Shown piece by piece: positions 24,723 through 32,561 of a stretch of DNA of 64,000 bases (position 1 is the first letter of the stretch; each line of letters begins with the position of its first letter). This DNA is from Actinoplanes aureus (GTDB lineage Bacteria; Actinomycetota; Actinomycetes; Mycobacteriales; Micromonosporaceae). Position numbers and translations under genes: made by a program. Below the pieces are notes generated by a model that saw nothing but the letters and a program-made list of their open reading frames with translations, made no database searches and had not been told where the DNA came from. The stretch lies in assembly GCF_015704865.1 (NCBI RefSeq), contig NZ_JADQTO010000007.1:1-64000 (forward strand), read 5' to 3'.

Positions 24723-25390
24723 CGGCGGCCGGCGGTCAGCACCGAGCCGATCGAGGCTTCGGTGTAGTCGACGATCTCGCGCAGATCGCTTGGCAACGAG
24801 GCGGCGGCGTTCGGCAGGTACTGGAAGGCCTGCGGGTACATCTCGAAGCCGTACAGCACGTGGCGGGTGAGTCCGGTGGCGGAGACCAGGCTGACCAGCA
24901 CCCGGTCGGTGACGCTCAGCTCCATGCCACGGATCAGCAGGTTGGCGAGGCGGGTCGATGCCCAGGCGGCGGCGTTGCGCTGCTGCGCGCTGTTCGGCAT
25001 GTAAAGGGTGTGCGTGGTGCCCAGCATCCGGCGGCGGGTGACCGGCTCGACAGCGCCGAGGCGCATCAACCGCTCTCCCACGCGCAAGGCCGCGTCCTGC
25101 GAGAGAAAGGCCAGCCAGGTACGCACGTCACGGTGTTGGGGCTGTGCGATCAACAGATCCAGGATGTCGTGTTCCAACGCATCTCTGGTGGGGTGTCGAT
25201 CGAGAACGAAAAGATCGCCGTCGGTGACGCCGATACGGCCTTCGAGGACTAGTTCGGCCAATAGCGCGGCGGCCAGGCCCAGGCCGGTCGCACGGGGATG
25301 TAGCCGGGACCGACCGGTGCGGTCCTCGTGTGCGATCAGGTAGTACTGGTCAGCCAACACTCCGCCCACGCCCCTTAGACGCCAGTTCAA
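24719..25390 (-). CDS. GPP34 (Golgi phosphoprotein 3) family protein
   Basis: A 223-residue protein of the GPP34 fold, best known from eukaryotic GOLPH3, which binds phosphatidylinositol-4-phosphate on Golgi membranes. Actinobacteria carry many paralogues of unknown role. The N-terminal LADQYYLIAHEDRTGRSRL and AALLAELVLEGRI segments match the family start, and LIRGMELSVTDRVLVSLVSATGL the later helices. A GTG at 25360, where the family homology begins, is an alternative start giving 213 residues. It is the first gene of an operon with an amino-acid permease, which suggests a membrane-associated accessory role. This is inference. Confidence 0.8.
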   Translation of the reverse strand: MNWRLRGVGGVLADQYYLIAHEDRTGRSRLHPRATGLGLAAALLAELVLEGRIGVTDGDLFVLDRHPTRDALEHDILDLLIAQPQHRDVRTWLAFLSQDAALRVGERLMRLGAVEPVTRRRMLGTTHTLYMPNSAQQRNAAAWASTRLANLLIRGMELSVTDRVLVSLVSATGLTRHVLYGFEMYPQAFQYLPNAAASLPSDLREIVDYTEASIGSVLTAGRR

Positions 25391-25398
25391 TGATCATT

Positions 25399-25415
25399 TT
25401 TCCAAATGTTGGAAA
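25399..25415. promoter_or_regulatory. Dyad TTTCCAA-ATG-TTGGAAA
   Basis: A perfect 7-3-7 inverted repeat in A/T-rich DNA directly upstream of the GPP34-permease operon. It is probably an operator for that operon; the regulator is unknown. Confidence 0.5.
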
Positions 25416-25468
25416 CAAGACAGAACTCGATGTCCGCAGCATCATGTACCCAACAGCAAGGTCAATAC

Positions 25469-25487
25469 AAGAAGTACTAGACTTCTT
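25469..25487. promoter_or_regulatory. Dyad AAGAAGT-ACTAG-ACTTCTT
   Basis: A perfect 7-5-7 inverted repeat in the same divergent interval, 121 bases before the XRE gene. It could be an operator for either direction. The XRE regulator next to it is one candidate binder. Confidence 0.5.
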
Positions 25488-25607
25488 ATTCATGCCCCGC
25501 AGACCAAGCCACATTCGCGATCATGGGAAAACGCGATCATGAATGGGTCGGTGGATCGTGAGGAATCGGTCGTAATATCGACTGCATCAGGACCGTAGGG
25601 AGTCCAG

Positions 25608-26456
25608 GTGTCCGATATCGAGGGTCCGACGCTCCGACGCCGCCGGCTGGGGGCGGAGCTCAAACGATGCCGTGAGGCTGCCGGACTGACCCAGCAGGAC
25701 GTGTCCCGGCATTTCGAATGGCACGCCGCCAAGGTCACCCGCATCGAGACCGCACGGGTCGCCGTGACGCCTCGCGACGTCCGCGACCTGCTCACCCTCT
25801 ACAACGTGCGGGATCAGGGATATCGCGAGGCCATGGTGGAATTGGCGCGGCTGTCGCGGGAACGCACCTGGTGGACCGACTACCGCGACATCCTGCGGCC
25901 GGGAAACTTCGTCGGGCTGGAGGCCGCCGCGTCGTCGATGCGGGCGTGGGAACCGATCCTGGTGCCGGGGCTGCTACAGACCGAGGCGTACATGCGCGCA
26001 CTGATCAAGACCGGACGCTCCACCGATCCTGAGCATCACATCGACCGCCGGGTCGCCCTTCGCCTGACCAGGCAGAGCCGGCTGGGCGGTGACCGGCCGC
26101 TCGATCTCTCCGCGATCATCGACGAGTCCGTGGTGCGCCGGGTGATCGGCGGCGAGGACGTCATGCGGGGTCAGTTGGAGCATTTGATCGAGGCGGCTAA
26201 GTTACCAAACGTAACGCTACAGATCCTGCCGTTCGACGCCGGCGAACATTTGTTCCTGGGCGGGCCAGCAGCGCTTTTGGAGTTCCGCGAGACCACCCAT
26301 TTGGATGTTGTCTATCTCGAAGGCATTGCGGGAGACTACTACGAAGAGCAACCAAAAGAGGTTGCCCGGTACCGGCAGGAGTTCGAGCGAATGAGCGCGA
26401 AGGCGCTCGACCATCGGACAAGCGTGACGATGATCGAAGACCTGCTCGTCGCGTAG
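25608..26456 (+). CDS. XRE-type regulator with DUF5753
   Basis: A 282-residue protein. GTG 25608 follows GTAGGGAG by five bases. The helix-turn-helix covers residues 12-65 (LRRRRLGAELKRCREAAGLTQ, then AAKVTRIETARVAVT). The remainder is the DUF5753 domain with the usual WTDYRDILRPGNFVGLEAAA, EPILVPGLLQTEAYMRAL and TLQILPFDAGEH. These regulators are abundant in Streptomyces-like genomes and normally pair with a DUF397 gene, as here. Residue 199 is encoded by TTA (26202), a rare codon in such genomes. Targets are unknown; the pair may be a developmental switch or a toxin-antitoxin-like unit. Confidence 0.92.
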   Translation: MSDIEGPTLRRRRLGAELKRCREAAGLTQQDVSRHFEWHAAKVTRIETARVAVTPRDVRDLLTLYNVRDQGYREAMVELARLSRERTWWTDYRDILRPGNFVGLEAAASSMRAWEPILVPGLLQTEAYMRALIKTGRSTDPEHHIDRRVALRLTRQSRLGGDRPLDLSAIIDESVVRRVIGGEDVMRGQLEHLIEAAKLPNVTLQILPFDAGEHLFLGGPAALLEFRETTHLDVVYLEGIAGDYYEEQPKEVARYRQEFERMSAKALDHRTSVTMIEDLLVA

Positions 26457-26493
26457 CACTCCCAAGGACTCATATCGAAGGGAGGTGCTCGAG

Positions 26494-26706
26494 TTGCTCG
26501 CGCACCAACTCGACGGTGCCGTCTGGAAAAAGGGCAGTCGCAGTAACGGCAACGGCGGTAGCAACTGTGTCGAGGTAGCAATGCTCGACCAGGGAATCGC
26601 CGTCCGTGACAGCAAGAACCGGACGGGCCCAGCTCTCATGTTCACGCCGGCGGAGTGGACCGCCTTCGTGGACTCTGCCAAGGACGGCGAATTCGATATC
26701 ACGTGA
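26494..26706 (+). CDS. DUF397 protein
   Basis: A 70-residue DUF397 protein with the complete family pattern: VWKKGSRSNGNGGSNCVEVA, IAVRDSKNRTGPALMFTPAEW and KDGEFD. TTG 26494 is chosen because GGGAGG (26480-26485) is eight bases upstream, while the GTG at 26485 overlaps that site. It is the partner of the upstream XRE-DUF5753 regulator, 37 bases away, in the standard order. The family is thought to bind its regulator; no enzymatic role is known. Confidence 0.9.
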   Translation: MLAHQLDGAVWKKGSRSNGNGGSNCVEVAMLDQGIAVRDSKNRTGPALMFTPAEWTAFVDSAKDGEFDIT

Positions 26707-26784
26707 GAGCCTACCGATAGGCACGCACCGATGGAAGTGCCTCTGACAAGGTTTACTTCCGCGATGTGCAACTCCAGTGAGTTG

Positions 26785-26810
26785 TGGCGTCCCCCGTTCG
26801 GGGGACGCCA
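26785..26810. terminator. Terminator hairpin after the DUF397 gene
   Basis: Perfect 11-base arms TGGCGTCCCCC around GTTC, 79 bases downstream of the DUF397 stop. Confidence 0.65.
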
Positions 26811-26835
26811 TGACACCTCGCCGATACAACTCACA

Positions 26836-26860
26836 GCCCTGCCGCCATGCGCGGCAGGGC
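26836..26860. terminator. Second hairpin downstream of DUF397
   Basis: Perfect 10-base arms GCCCTGCCGC around CATGC, 26 bases after the first hairpin. Tandem terminators or an attenuator are both possible. Confidence 0.5.
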
Positions 26861-27107
26861 CTATACCCGTTTCCTAAAAATGCCGAATGCGTTGTCGAGC
26901 CCTCTTATTGAGGACGCCGGGAACACCCATGTAGGCATTGGTTTTTCCATCGGCGGTGCGGGACACTGTGGATGACCCGTTCGGTGTTGGATCTCGACAC
27001 CCCATTGAGTCGCCCGGCCCCACAAACACGAATGACGACCCGCGTGCGAGGCGGGCCGCCATCCGTTCGGCAGAAGCATCCAAGTCTCCAGGCGATGGGA
27101 ACCCAAA

Positions 27108-27386
27108 ATGCCACGTAACAAGCCGAATACCGCCAGCGTATCGAAGCGCAGGCGCACTGACCAGCAACCGAAGGGTGACCCGACCTCGATCGCCCGGACA
27201 GCGCTGAGGGCCGGCTGCGCCCTAGCCTGTGGCAATGCCGCAGTTGCCACCGCCGGGGGCGAATTCGGTCTGGACCTTCCGATCATTGTCTGCGCGGTCG
27301 TGAACGGATGGATGATCCTGACGCTGACGCTGATCTTCGTCTACCTCGTCATGAAGCAGGACCGTCCTGGATCTGGCCGGTTGTAA
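27108..27386 (+). CDS. Candidate small membrane protein
   Basis: A possible 92-residue protein with a basic N-terminus (residues 1-35) and a C-terminal membrane helix at about 58-82 (VCAVVNGWMILTLTLIFVYL) followed by MKQDRPG. ATG 27108 has only a weak ATGGGA upstream. No family is recognised, and the G+C is lower than that of neighbouring genes. The helix is the main evidence that it is real. An overlapping minus-strand frame (26861-27286) looks less plausible. Confidence 0.45.
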   Translation: MPRNKPNTASVSKRRRTDQQPKGDPTSIARTALRAGCALACGNAAVATAGGEFGLDLPIIVCAVVNGWMILTLTLIFVYLVMKQDRPGSGRL

Positions 27387-27418
27387 TCATCGGGCGGCCC
27401 GACCCGGCCAACCGGTGA

Positions 27419-28207
27419 TCAGGCCACGGGGGCGAGAGCCCTCCGCAGGGCGGCCTCGCCTTCGGTCGCCGGGACCGGCAGGACCAGGTATTCCACCGCG
27501 GCGGCTCGCGCCTCGGCGACAACCGCCTCCCGGCGGAGGCTGTCGCGGTTGCGCCGGGCCAGCTGCGCGTCGTGCCAGGCGGCCTGCTCGGCCGCCACGG
27601 CACGGCGGTGGAGCGACGCCAGGTGGGCCGCAACGGCCCGCTGCACGGCCAGCTCCTGCTGGACCGGGTGGAGGCGGGCATCCCAGCCGCCTCGCCCGTT
27701 CAGCGCGTCGGCGACCGCGCCGGCCGGGAGCTCGCCACGCTCGGCTGCGGCGCGTACCGCCTGGTGCAGGAAGCGCTCGCGGGCCGCGTACTCCGCAGGG
27801 TTTCGGGCCGTGAACGGCGTGCCGAAGGCCGCCGCCGCCTGGCTGCGCGCCCAGCGCGCGTCGGCTGCCTGCCAGGCCCGCCAGGTCGTGTCGACCCGCT
27901 CCGCGGCCGCCTCCCAGTGACCCTGCCAGCGCTCCGCCGCGTACCCCGCCTGGTCGGCCGCGACCCGGATCTCCCCGGCGTAGCGCACGGTCTGCGCCGC
28001 CTCCTCGGAGCGCCGCGCACGCTCCGCCTCCCGGCGCTCCTCGCGCAGGCGCAGGACGGCCACCGAATCGATCAGGGCGCGCCGCGGGTCCCGCACGCCG
28101 TAGGGGCTGGCGAGCACGATCAGCGCGGGCAGCGTGAGCAGCATGAGGATGGCCCAGATCGCCACCGGGGCGGGCTCGGTCAGCAGCATTTCGGCAAGCA
28201 TGTTCAT
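27419..28207 (-). CDS. Membrane-anchored coiled-coil protein, unknown function
   Basis: A 262-residue protein. ATG 28207 (MNMLAEMLL) is preferred to the longer frame from 28243, because it starts right before the membrane segment. One helix covers residues 14-35 (VAIWAILMLLTLPALIVLA). The rest, from about 45, is extremely rich in Ala, Arg and Glu with heptad-like spacing, so it is probably a long alpha-helical bundle or coiled coil facing the cytoplasm. Trp recurs in WQGHWEAAAE and TTWRAWQAADARWARSQ. No known domain is recognised. It lies 83 bases after a small secreted-protein gene on the same strand. Confidence 0.65.
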   Translation of the reverse strand: MNMLAEMLLTEPAPVAIWAILMLLTLPALIVLASPYGVRDPRRALIDSVAVLRLREERREAERARRSEEAAQTVRYAGEIRVAADQAGYAAERWQGHWEAAAERVDTTWRAWQAADARWARSQAAAAFGTPFTARNPAEYAARERFLHQAVRAAAERGELPAGAVADALNGRGGWDARLHPVQQELAVQRAVAAHLASLHRRAVAAEQAAWHDAQLARRNRDSLRREAVVAEARAAAVEYLVLPVPATEGEAALRRALAPVA

Positions 28208-28290
28208 GGGAAAGGTCGTCCGCTTCGTCTCGGTTCCGCACACTCGGGCACACGGGGACCCGGGCCGGCGGGGTACGCCGTCCGCAGAGG

Positions 28291-28596
28291 TCAGACGGTG
28301 GCGGGCGGGGCGCGGGAAGCGGTGACCCCGGCGGTGAGCTGCGCGCGCAGGGCGCGCACCGCATGCGCGGTGCCGTAGCCGGCCGGAGTACGCGTGTCCG
28401 CGGGCTTCTCAGCCGCCGCGGAGTCGGCGGCGATGCCTGCGGTGATGTGCTGGGCCGAGTGCCCGGAGGATGCCGGCGCCGCTCCCGCAGCGACCGGGAC
28501 CGCGCTCGCGCCGAGCGGAGACATCAGGGCGAGGAGGAGCGCCAGCAGAACGAGGAAAGACCGGAGCACGGTGCCGCGCTTCGCGATCTTCCTCAT
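28291..28596 (-). CDS. Small secreted protein, unknown function
   Basis: A 101-residue protein. Residues 1-33 are a clear signal sequence (RSFLVLLALLLALMSPLGASA-V). The mature part is about 68 residues, rich in Ala and without cysteines, and resembles no family I recognise. The ATG at 28596 lacks a good ribosome-binding site. The same-strand neighbour 27419-28207 may be co-transcribed. Confidence 0.55.
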   Translation of the reverse strand: MRKIAKRGTVLRSFLVLLALLLALMSPLGASAVPVAAGAAPASSGHSAQHITAGIAADSAAAEKPADTRTPAGYGTAHAVRALRAQLTAGVTASRAPPATV

Positions 28597-28657
28597 AAGT
28601 CACAAACTACACATAAGCTCCAAAAACACCCGGCGCCGCGCCGGTGATGACCGAGGC

Positions 28658-28685
28658 GGATCCGGCCGGATGACCGGCCGGATCC
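28658..28685. terminator. Terminator hairpin after the LVIVD gene
   Basis: Perfect 12-base arms GGATCCGGCCGG around ATGA, 20 bases downstream of the stop codon of the minus-strand gene that ends at 28705. Confidence 0.75.
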
Positions 28686-28704
28686 ACCTGCGGCTCAGCT
28701 CAGA

Positions 28705-30135
28705 TCACCAGCGACGGTAGTCGTCCTGGGTCTGCGCGTTGAACTGCCACGTGCGCTCCCGCTCGGCCCGGTCGATCCGGCGGTCGCTGACCTCGAAGAC
28801 GTCCAGACCCTTCTGGATGTCATTGGAGTAGATGTGGCCGTTGTACCAGTACGCCGACCAGGAACCGGCCAGGACCGACCGCTCCAGGCTGATCGGGCCC
28901 CGCTCCCAGAAACCGATCTCGACCGGCTTGCGGGAGTTGGTGAAGTCCCAGATCGAGATGCCGCCCTGGTACCACGCCTGGACCATGATGTCCCGCCCGG
29001 CGACCGGGATCAGCGAGCCGTTGTGGGCCACGCAGTTCTCGGTGTCGGCGTTCTCCCGCGGGATCTTGAAGTAGCTGCGGAACGCCAACTTGGCCTTCTT
29101 GCCCTTGCCGACGATGTCGTAGATGGCGTCCGCGCCGCGGTTCGGCCCGGTCTCCGGGTTGCACTGCGCGCCCACGCCGCCGCCCAGCTCGTCGGTGAAG
29201 ACGACCTTGGTGGCGTTGTTGTTGAAGGTCGCGGAGTGCCAGAACGCGAAGTTCTCGGTGTCCCGGACCGTGGTGATCACCCTCGGTGCCACCGGGTTCG
29301 AGATGTCGAAGAGCACGCCGTCACCCATGCAGGCACCGGCCGCGATGTCCCTCTGCGGGTACGCCGTGATGTCGTGGCAACCGGTCGTCGCGGTGCCGGT
29401 CTCGCTGCCGGGGAAGCCGCCGTCCGGGAAGAGCACCGGCGTGGCCACCACAGCGGCCGCCTCGGGTGTCCGCAGTGGAACCTTGACGATCGAGATCTTG
29501 TCGTGCGGCAGAGCGCAGTTCGGCAGGTCCTTGGTGTCCAGGTTGTAGGAGGACACGTAGACGTAGACCGAACGGTCGCGCTTCTTGCCCGGCACCAGCG
29601 TCAGCGTGTGCGAACCGCAGTCGGTCTTCACCGCGGCCACGTACCGCGGGTTGAGCGGGTCGCTGATGTCGAAGACCTTGATGCCCTCCCAGCGCGGCGT
29701 CTCGGCGGGCGCCGTGTTCGGCACGGCGACACTGTTGCAGGAGTCGTCACTGCGGATCGAGTCGGTGGCGAGGAAGAGCAGATCGCCGTAGACCGAGACG
29801 TCGTTCTGCGAGCCCGGGCAGACGACCTGCTTGGCCATCACCGGGTCCTTCGGATTCCGGATGTCGTAGACGGTGAAACCGTTGAAGTTACCGGCGTACG
29901 CGTACTTGCCCTGGAAGGCGATGTCGCTGTTGTACGCCCCCTCCGGCGCGAACGCACCTTGCTTGGGCTCGTTGGCGATCAATTTGATGTTCGGGCTGCT
30001 GACGATCTCGTCGACGCCCGGGATGTCGGCGGTAGCGGCCTGGGCCGGCGCGGCGACGAGGAAGCTCAGCAGAACAGCCGCGGCACCGATGGAGGCCAGA
30101 CTTCTTAGTCGCCCTCGTGGGGCAGGGTGCTTCAT
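28705..30135 (-). CDS. Secreted LVIVD-repeat beta-propeller-like protein
   Basis: A 476-residue secreted protein with a signal peptide (residues 1-33, ending VAAPAQA-A). The mature part contains repeats of the LVIVD type, about 45-60 residues each, seen as GFTVYDIRNPKDP, GIKVFDISDPLNP, GVLFDISNPVAP and GISIWDFTNSRKPVE, which should form a beta-propeller. Several cysteines are spaced for disulfides (VVCPGSQ, DSCNS, TDCGSH, PNCALP). Actinobacterial members are common, but their role is not established; binding of surface polymers or proteins is a guess. It is divergent from the DUF305 gene. Confidence 0.85.
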   Translation of the reverse strand: MKHPAPRGRLRSLASIGAAAVLLSFLVAAPAQAATADIPGVDEIVSSPNIKLIANEPKQGAFAPEGAYNSDIAFQGKYAYAGNFNGFTVYDIRNPKDPVMAKQVVCPGSQNDVSVYGDLLFLATDSIRSDDSCNSVAVPNTAPAETPRWEGIKVFDISDPLNPRYVAAVKTDCGSHTLTLVPGKKRDRSVYVYVSSYNLDTKDLPNCALPHDKISIVKVPLRTPEAAAVVATPVLFPDGGFPGSETGTATTGCHDITAYPQRDIAAGACMGDGVLFDISNPVAPRVITTVRDTENFAFWHSATFNNNATKVVFTDELGGGVGAQCNPETGPNRGADAIYDIVGKGKKAKLAFRSYFKIPRENADTENCVAHNGSLIPVAGRDIMVQAWYQGGISIWDFTNSRKPVEIGFWERGPISLERSVLAGSWSAYWYNGHIYSNDIQKGLDVFEVSDRRIDRAERERTWQFNAQTQDDYRRW

Positions 30136-30268
30136 GAAGCTCCTTCCGGCTACGGAGCCACCGGCGACACGTCGAGTTGTGTCGCTCGCACCACCGGTGA
30201 CAACGATGTCGGTCGTTACGATAGTCGCCGAAGGCCGATCGTGGGTGACTCCGGCCGGAGAGGAATCG

Positions 30269-30937
30269 ATGAATCGCCGACGTGCCCAGAGCCTCGCCGC
30301 CGCGGCCCTGGCCCTCCTCGCGGCAGGCGTGATTGCCCTGCTCAGCAGGGCTTCCGACGACGAGCGACCAACCGCTGCCGCGCCCTCCGCCTCGGCCTCC
30401 CCGATCCCGGTGCTGATACCTGGCCGCCCCGGCGAGCCAGCGACGGTGACCGATTCCGATCAGGTACAGCTGCCCGACGGAACGGCTTACAACACGATCG
30501 ACGTCACCTACGTACAGATGATGATCGTCCACCACTCGCAGGCCGTCCGGATGGCCGACCTGGCACCCGGCCGCGCCGCGGACAAGGGCGTGCTGGGCAT
30601 CGCCGGCCGGATCAGTGCCGCGCAGGCGCCCGAGATCGAGGTGTTCCGGTCCTGGCTGCGCGATCGGGGCCAACCGGAAACCAATCCCGCGCACGATCAC
30701 GCCACGATGCCGGGCATGCAGACCGAGGAGGCGGTCACCGCACTGGCGGCGGCCAAGGGCGCTGACTTCGACCGCCGGTTCGTCACGATGATGACCGCCC
30801 ATCACCGGGGCGCCCAGCAGATGACCAGCGATGTGTTACGCGGCGGAGCCGATCAACGACTGTCCGAACTGGCCAATGAGACGGCCGTTGAGCAGGGCGT
30901 GGAGATCCGTCGGATGGCCGACCTCAATGTGAGTTGA
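30269..30937 (+). CDS. DUF305 periplasm-facing protein
   Basis: A 222-residue protein. ATG 30269 follows GGAGAGGA. An N-terminal membrane anchor (residues 9-24, AAAALALLAAGVIALL) is followed by a Ser/Ala/Pro linker and two DUF305 halves, each with a repeated metal-binding-type motif: MMIVHHSQAVRMADLA and MMTAHHRGAQQM. The HDHATMPGM segment between them adds His and Met. Family members are four-helix, ferritin-like and thought to handle copper or other metals at the cell surface. One Leu is encoded by TTA (30836). It is divergent from the LVIVD protein gene. Confidence 0.88.
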   Translation: MNRRRAQSLAAAALALLAAGVIALLSRASDDERPTAAAPSASASPIPVLIPGRPGEPATVTDSDQVQLPDGTAYNTIDVTYVQMMIVHHSQAVRMADLAPGRAADKGVLGIAGRISAAQAPEIEVFRSWLRDRGQPETNPAHDHATMPGMQTEEAVTALAAAKGADFDRRFVTMMTAHHRGAQQMTSDVLRGGADQRLSELANETAVEQGVEIRRMADLNVS

Positions 30938-30987
30938 TCCGTCGTCGTCGCAACCTGCCATTTCGGACGGTGCACCGAGAGCCCTCC

Positions 30988-32187
30988 TCAGAGCCGGACC
31001 GGGAGTGTCTCGAGTCCGCGCAACAGCAGCCCCGGCCGCCAGCGCAGGTCCTCCGGCGGGATCGCCAGGCGCAGGCCGGGGTGGCGGTTCAGCAGCGCGG
31101 TGAAGGCCACCTGCGCCTCCAGCCGGGCCAGCGGAGCGCCGAGGCAGTAGTGGATGCCGTGCCCGAAGGCCAGGTGCGCGTTTTGCGTACGGTCGAGGCG
31201 CAGCTCGTCGGCACCGGCGAACCGGTCGCCGTCACGGTTGGCCGACAGCAGGACCACCACGACCGGATCGCCGGCCGCGATCGTGACGCCGCCGATCTCC
31301 AGGTCCTCGGTGGCGACCCGGAAGGTGGAGGTCTCGACCGGCCCCTCGTACCGGAGGAACTCCTCGATCGCGGTGGGCAGCAGCGCCGGCTCCGCGCGCA
31401 GCCGCTCCCACCGCTCGCGTTCGGCGAGCAGCAGGAAGGTCCCGTTGCCGATGAGGTTGACGGTGGTCTCGTGGCCGGCGATGAGCAGCAGGAACACCAT
31501 CGAGGAGAGCTCCGCCTCGGAGAGCCGGTCACCCTCGTCGCGCACGTGGATCAGGCCGGACAGCAGGTCCTCGCCGGGGTGGGCGCGCCGCTCGGCGAGC
31601 AGGGCCAGGATGTAGCTGACCATGGCCCGGATCGCCGGCTCCAGCCGGTCGCCGGACTGCGAGCCAGCGACGATCACGTTGGACCACGCCCGGAACGCGT
31701 CCCGATCGTCGGCCGGGACCCCGAGCAGCTCGCAGATCACCTGGATCGGCAGGGGGAACGCGAAGGTGTCGATCAGGTCGGCCCGGTCCCGGCCCTCGAC
31801 CGCGTCCAGCAGGTCGTGGGTGATCTCCTCGATGCGCGGGCGCAGCTCCTCGATCCGGCGGGCGGTGAAGGCCGCCGAGACCAGGCGGCGCAGGCGGGTG
31901 TGGTCCGGCGGGTCGACCGCGAGCATGTGCCGGGACAGCACCGCCGCGGGCCCGGACGGCCGGTTCGCCGTCGCGGACGAGCCGACCGAGAACGCGGACT
32001 GCTTGGACAGCCGCGGGTCGGCCAGGGCCCGGCGCGCGTCCTCGTAGCGAGTGACCAGCCAGGCGGTCAGGCCGCTGGGCAGCCGGGTGCGGGTGACCGG
32101 TCCGGTGCGGCGCCAATGCGCGTACACCGGGTGCGGATCCGCCTGGAACGCCGGGTCGGTGAAGTCGATCTGGAGATCCTGCGTCAT
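30988..32187 (-). CDS. Cytochrome P450
   Basis: A 399-residue soluble bacterial P450. ATG 32187 follows GGGAGG. The heme-ligand loop FGHGIHYCLGAPLAR, the I-helix oxygen motif LIAGHETTVN and the K-helix ExxR in IEEFLRYEG are intact. The layout matches bacterial class I enzymes of the CYP105/CYP107 type, which hydroxylate or epoxidise small molecules and need ferredoxin and ferredoxin reductase. Neither is encoded nearby, nor is there a biosynthetic cluster, so the substrate is unknown and the redox partner must come from elsewhere. Confidence 0.94.
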   Translation of the reverse strand: MTQDLQIDFTDPAFQADPHPVYAHWRRTGPVTRTRLPSGLTAWLVTRYEDARRALADPRLSKQSAFSVGSSATANRPSGPAAVLSRHMLAVDPPDHTRLRRLVSAAFTARRIEELRPRIEEITHDLLDAVEGRDRADLIDTFAFPLPIQVICELLGVPADDRDAFRAWSNVIVAGSQSGDRLEPAIRAMVSYILALLAERRAHPGEDLLSGLIHVRDEGDRLSEAELSSMVFLLLIAGHETTVNLIGNGTFLLLAERERWERLRAEPALLPTAIEEFLRYEGPVETSTFRVATEDLEIGGVTIAAGDPVVVVLLSANRDGDRFAGADELRLDRTQNAHLAFGHGIHYCLGAPLARLEAQVAFTALLNRHPGLRLAIPPEDLRWRPGLLLRGLETLPVRL

Positions 32188-32561
32188 CGCGCCTCCCGGG
32201 CCGCCGGAACGGATTCCGACGATACCCGTCGATGCGCGGGCGTGCGGGACTTTTCGGGTCAGGCGCCGCGCGGGCGCCTGGCGCACACCCCGCGCGGCGA
32301 GCGGGGCGGGCGCAGCGGCAGACGAGGGCGGCGGTACGCGAAGCGGCGGGGACGGCGCGGACGCGGTTGACTGCTGTCCATGGGTACGACTATCCGCCGA
32401 TCATCGGCCGTCACCCCGTCCGTTCAGACATTCTTAATGATCATCTCAGTGTGGGGTAAGCAACCGATGGGTTGGGAACCGGACTGGTCGTCTGCCCGTC
32501 CTCGATCCGGCCGACTACCCTCCGGAGGTCAACTCTTCCGGGACGGAGCAGCCGCACCACC
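32188..32561. other. Gene-free interval between P450 and sulfatase
   Basis: 374 bases, GC-rich up to about 32370, then AT-richer from 32400 to 32460, where the sulfatase promoter probably lies. No operator repeat is convincing. Confidence 0.35.

Larger units (their letters stand above)
26707..27107. other. Gene-free interval with two hairpins
   Basis: 401 bases of lower-GC DNA. Two strong hairpins lie at 26785-26810 and 26836-26860. The rest shows no codon-biased frame on either strand and no RNA gene that I can recognise. Confidence 0.4.

Noticed and set aside
26861..27286. Minus-strand frame overlapping the candidate membrane protein
   Set aside because: No ribosome-binding site, no helix or domain pattern, and proline/cysteine content unlike a real protein.
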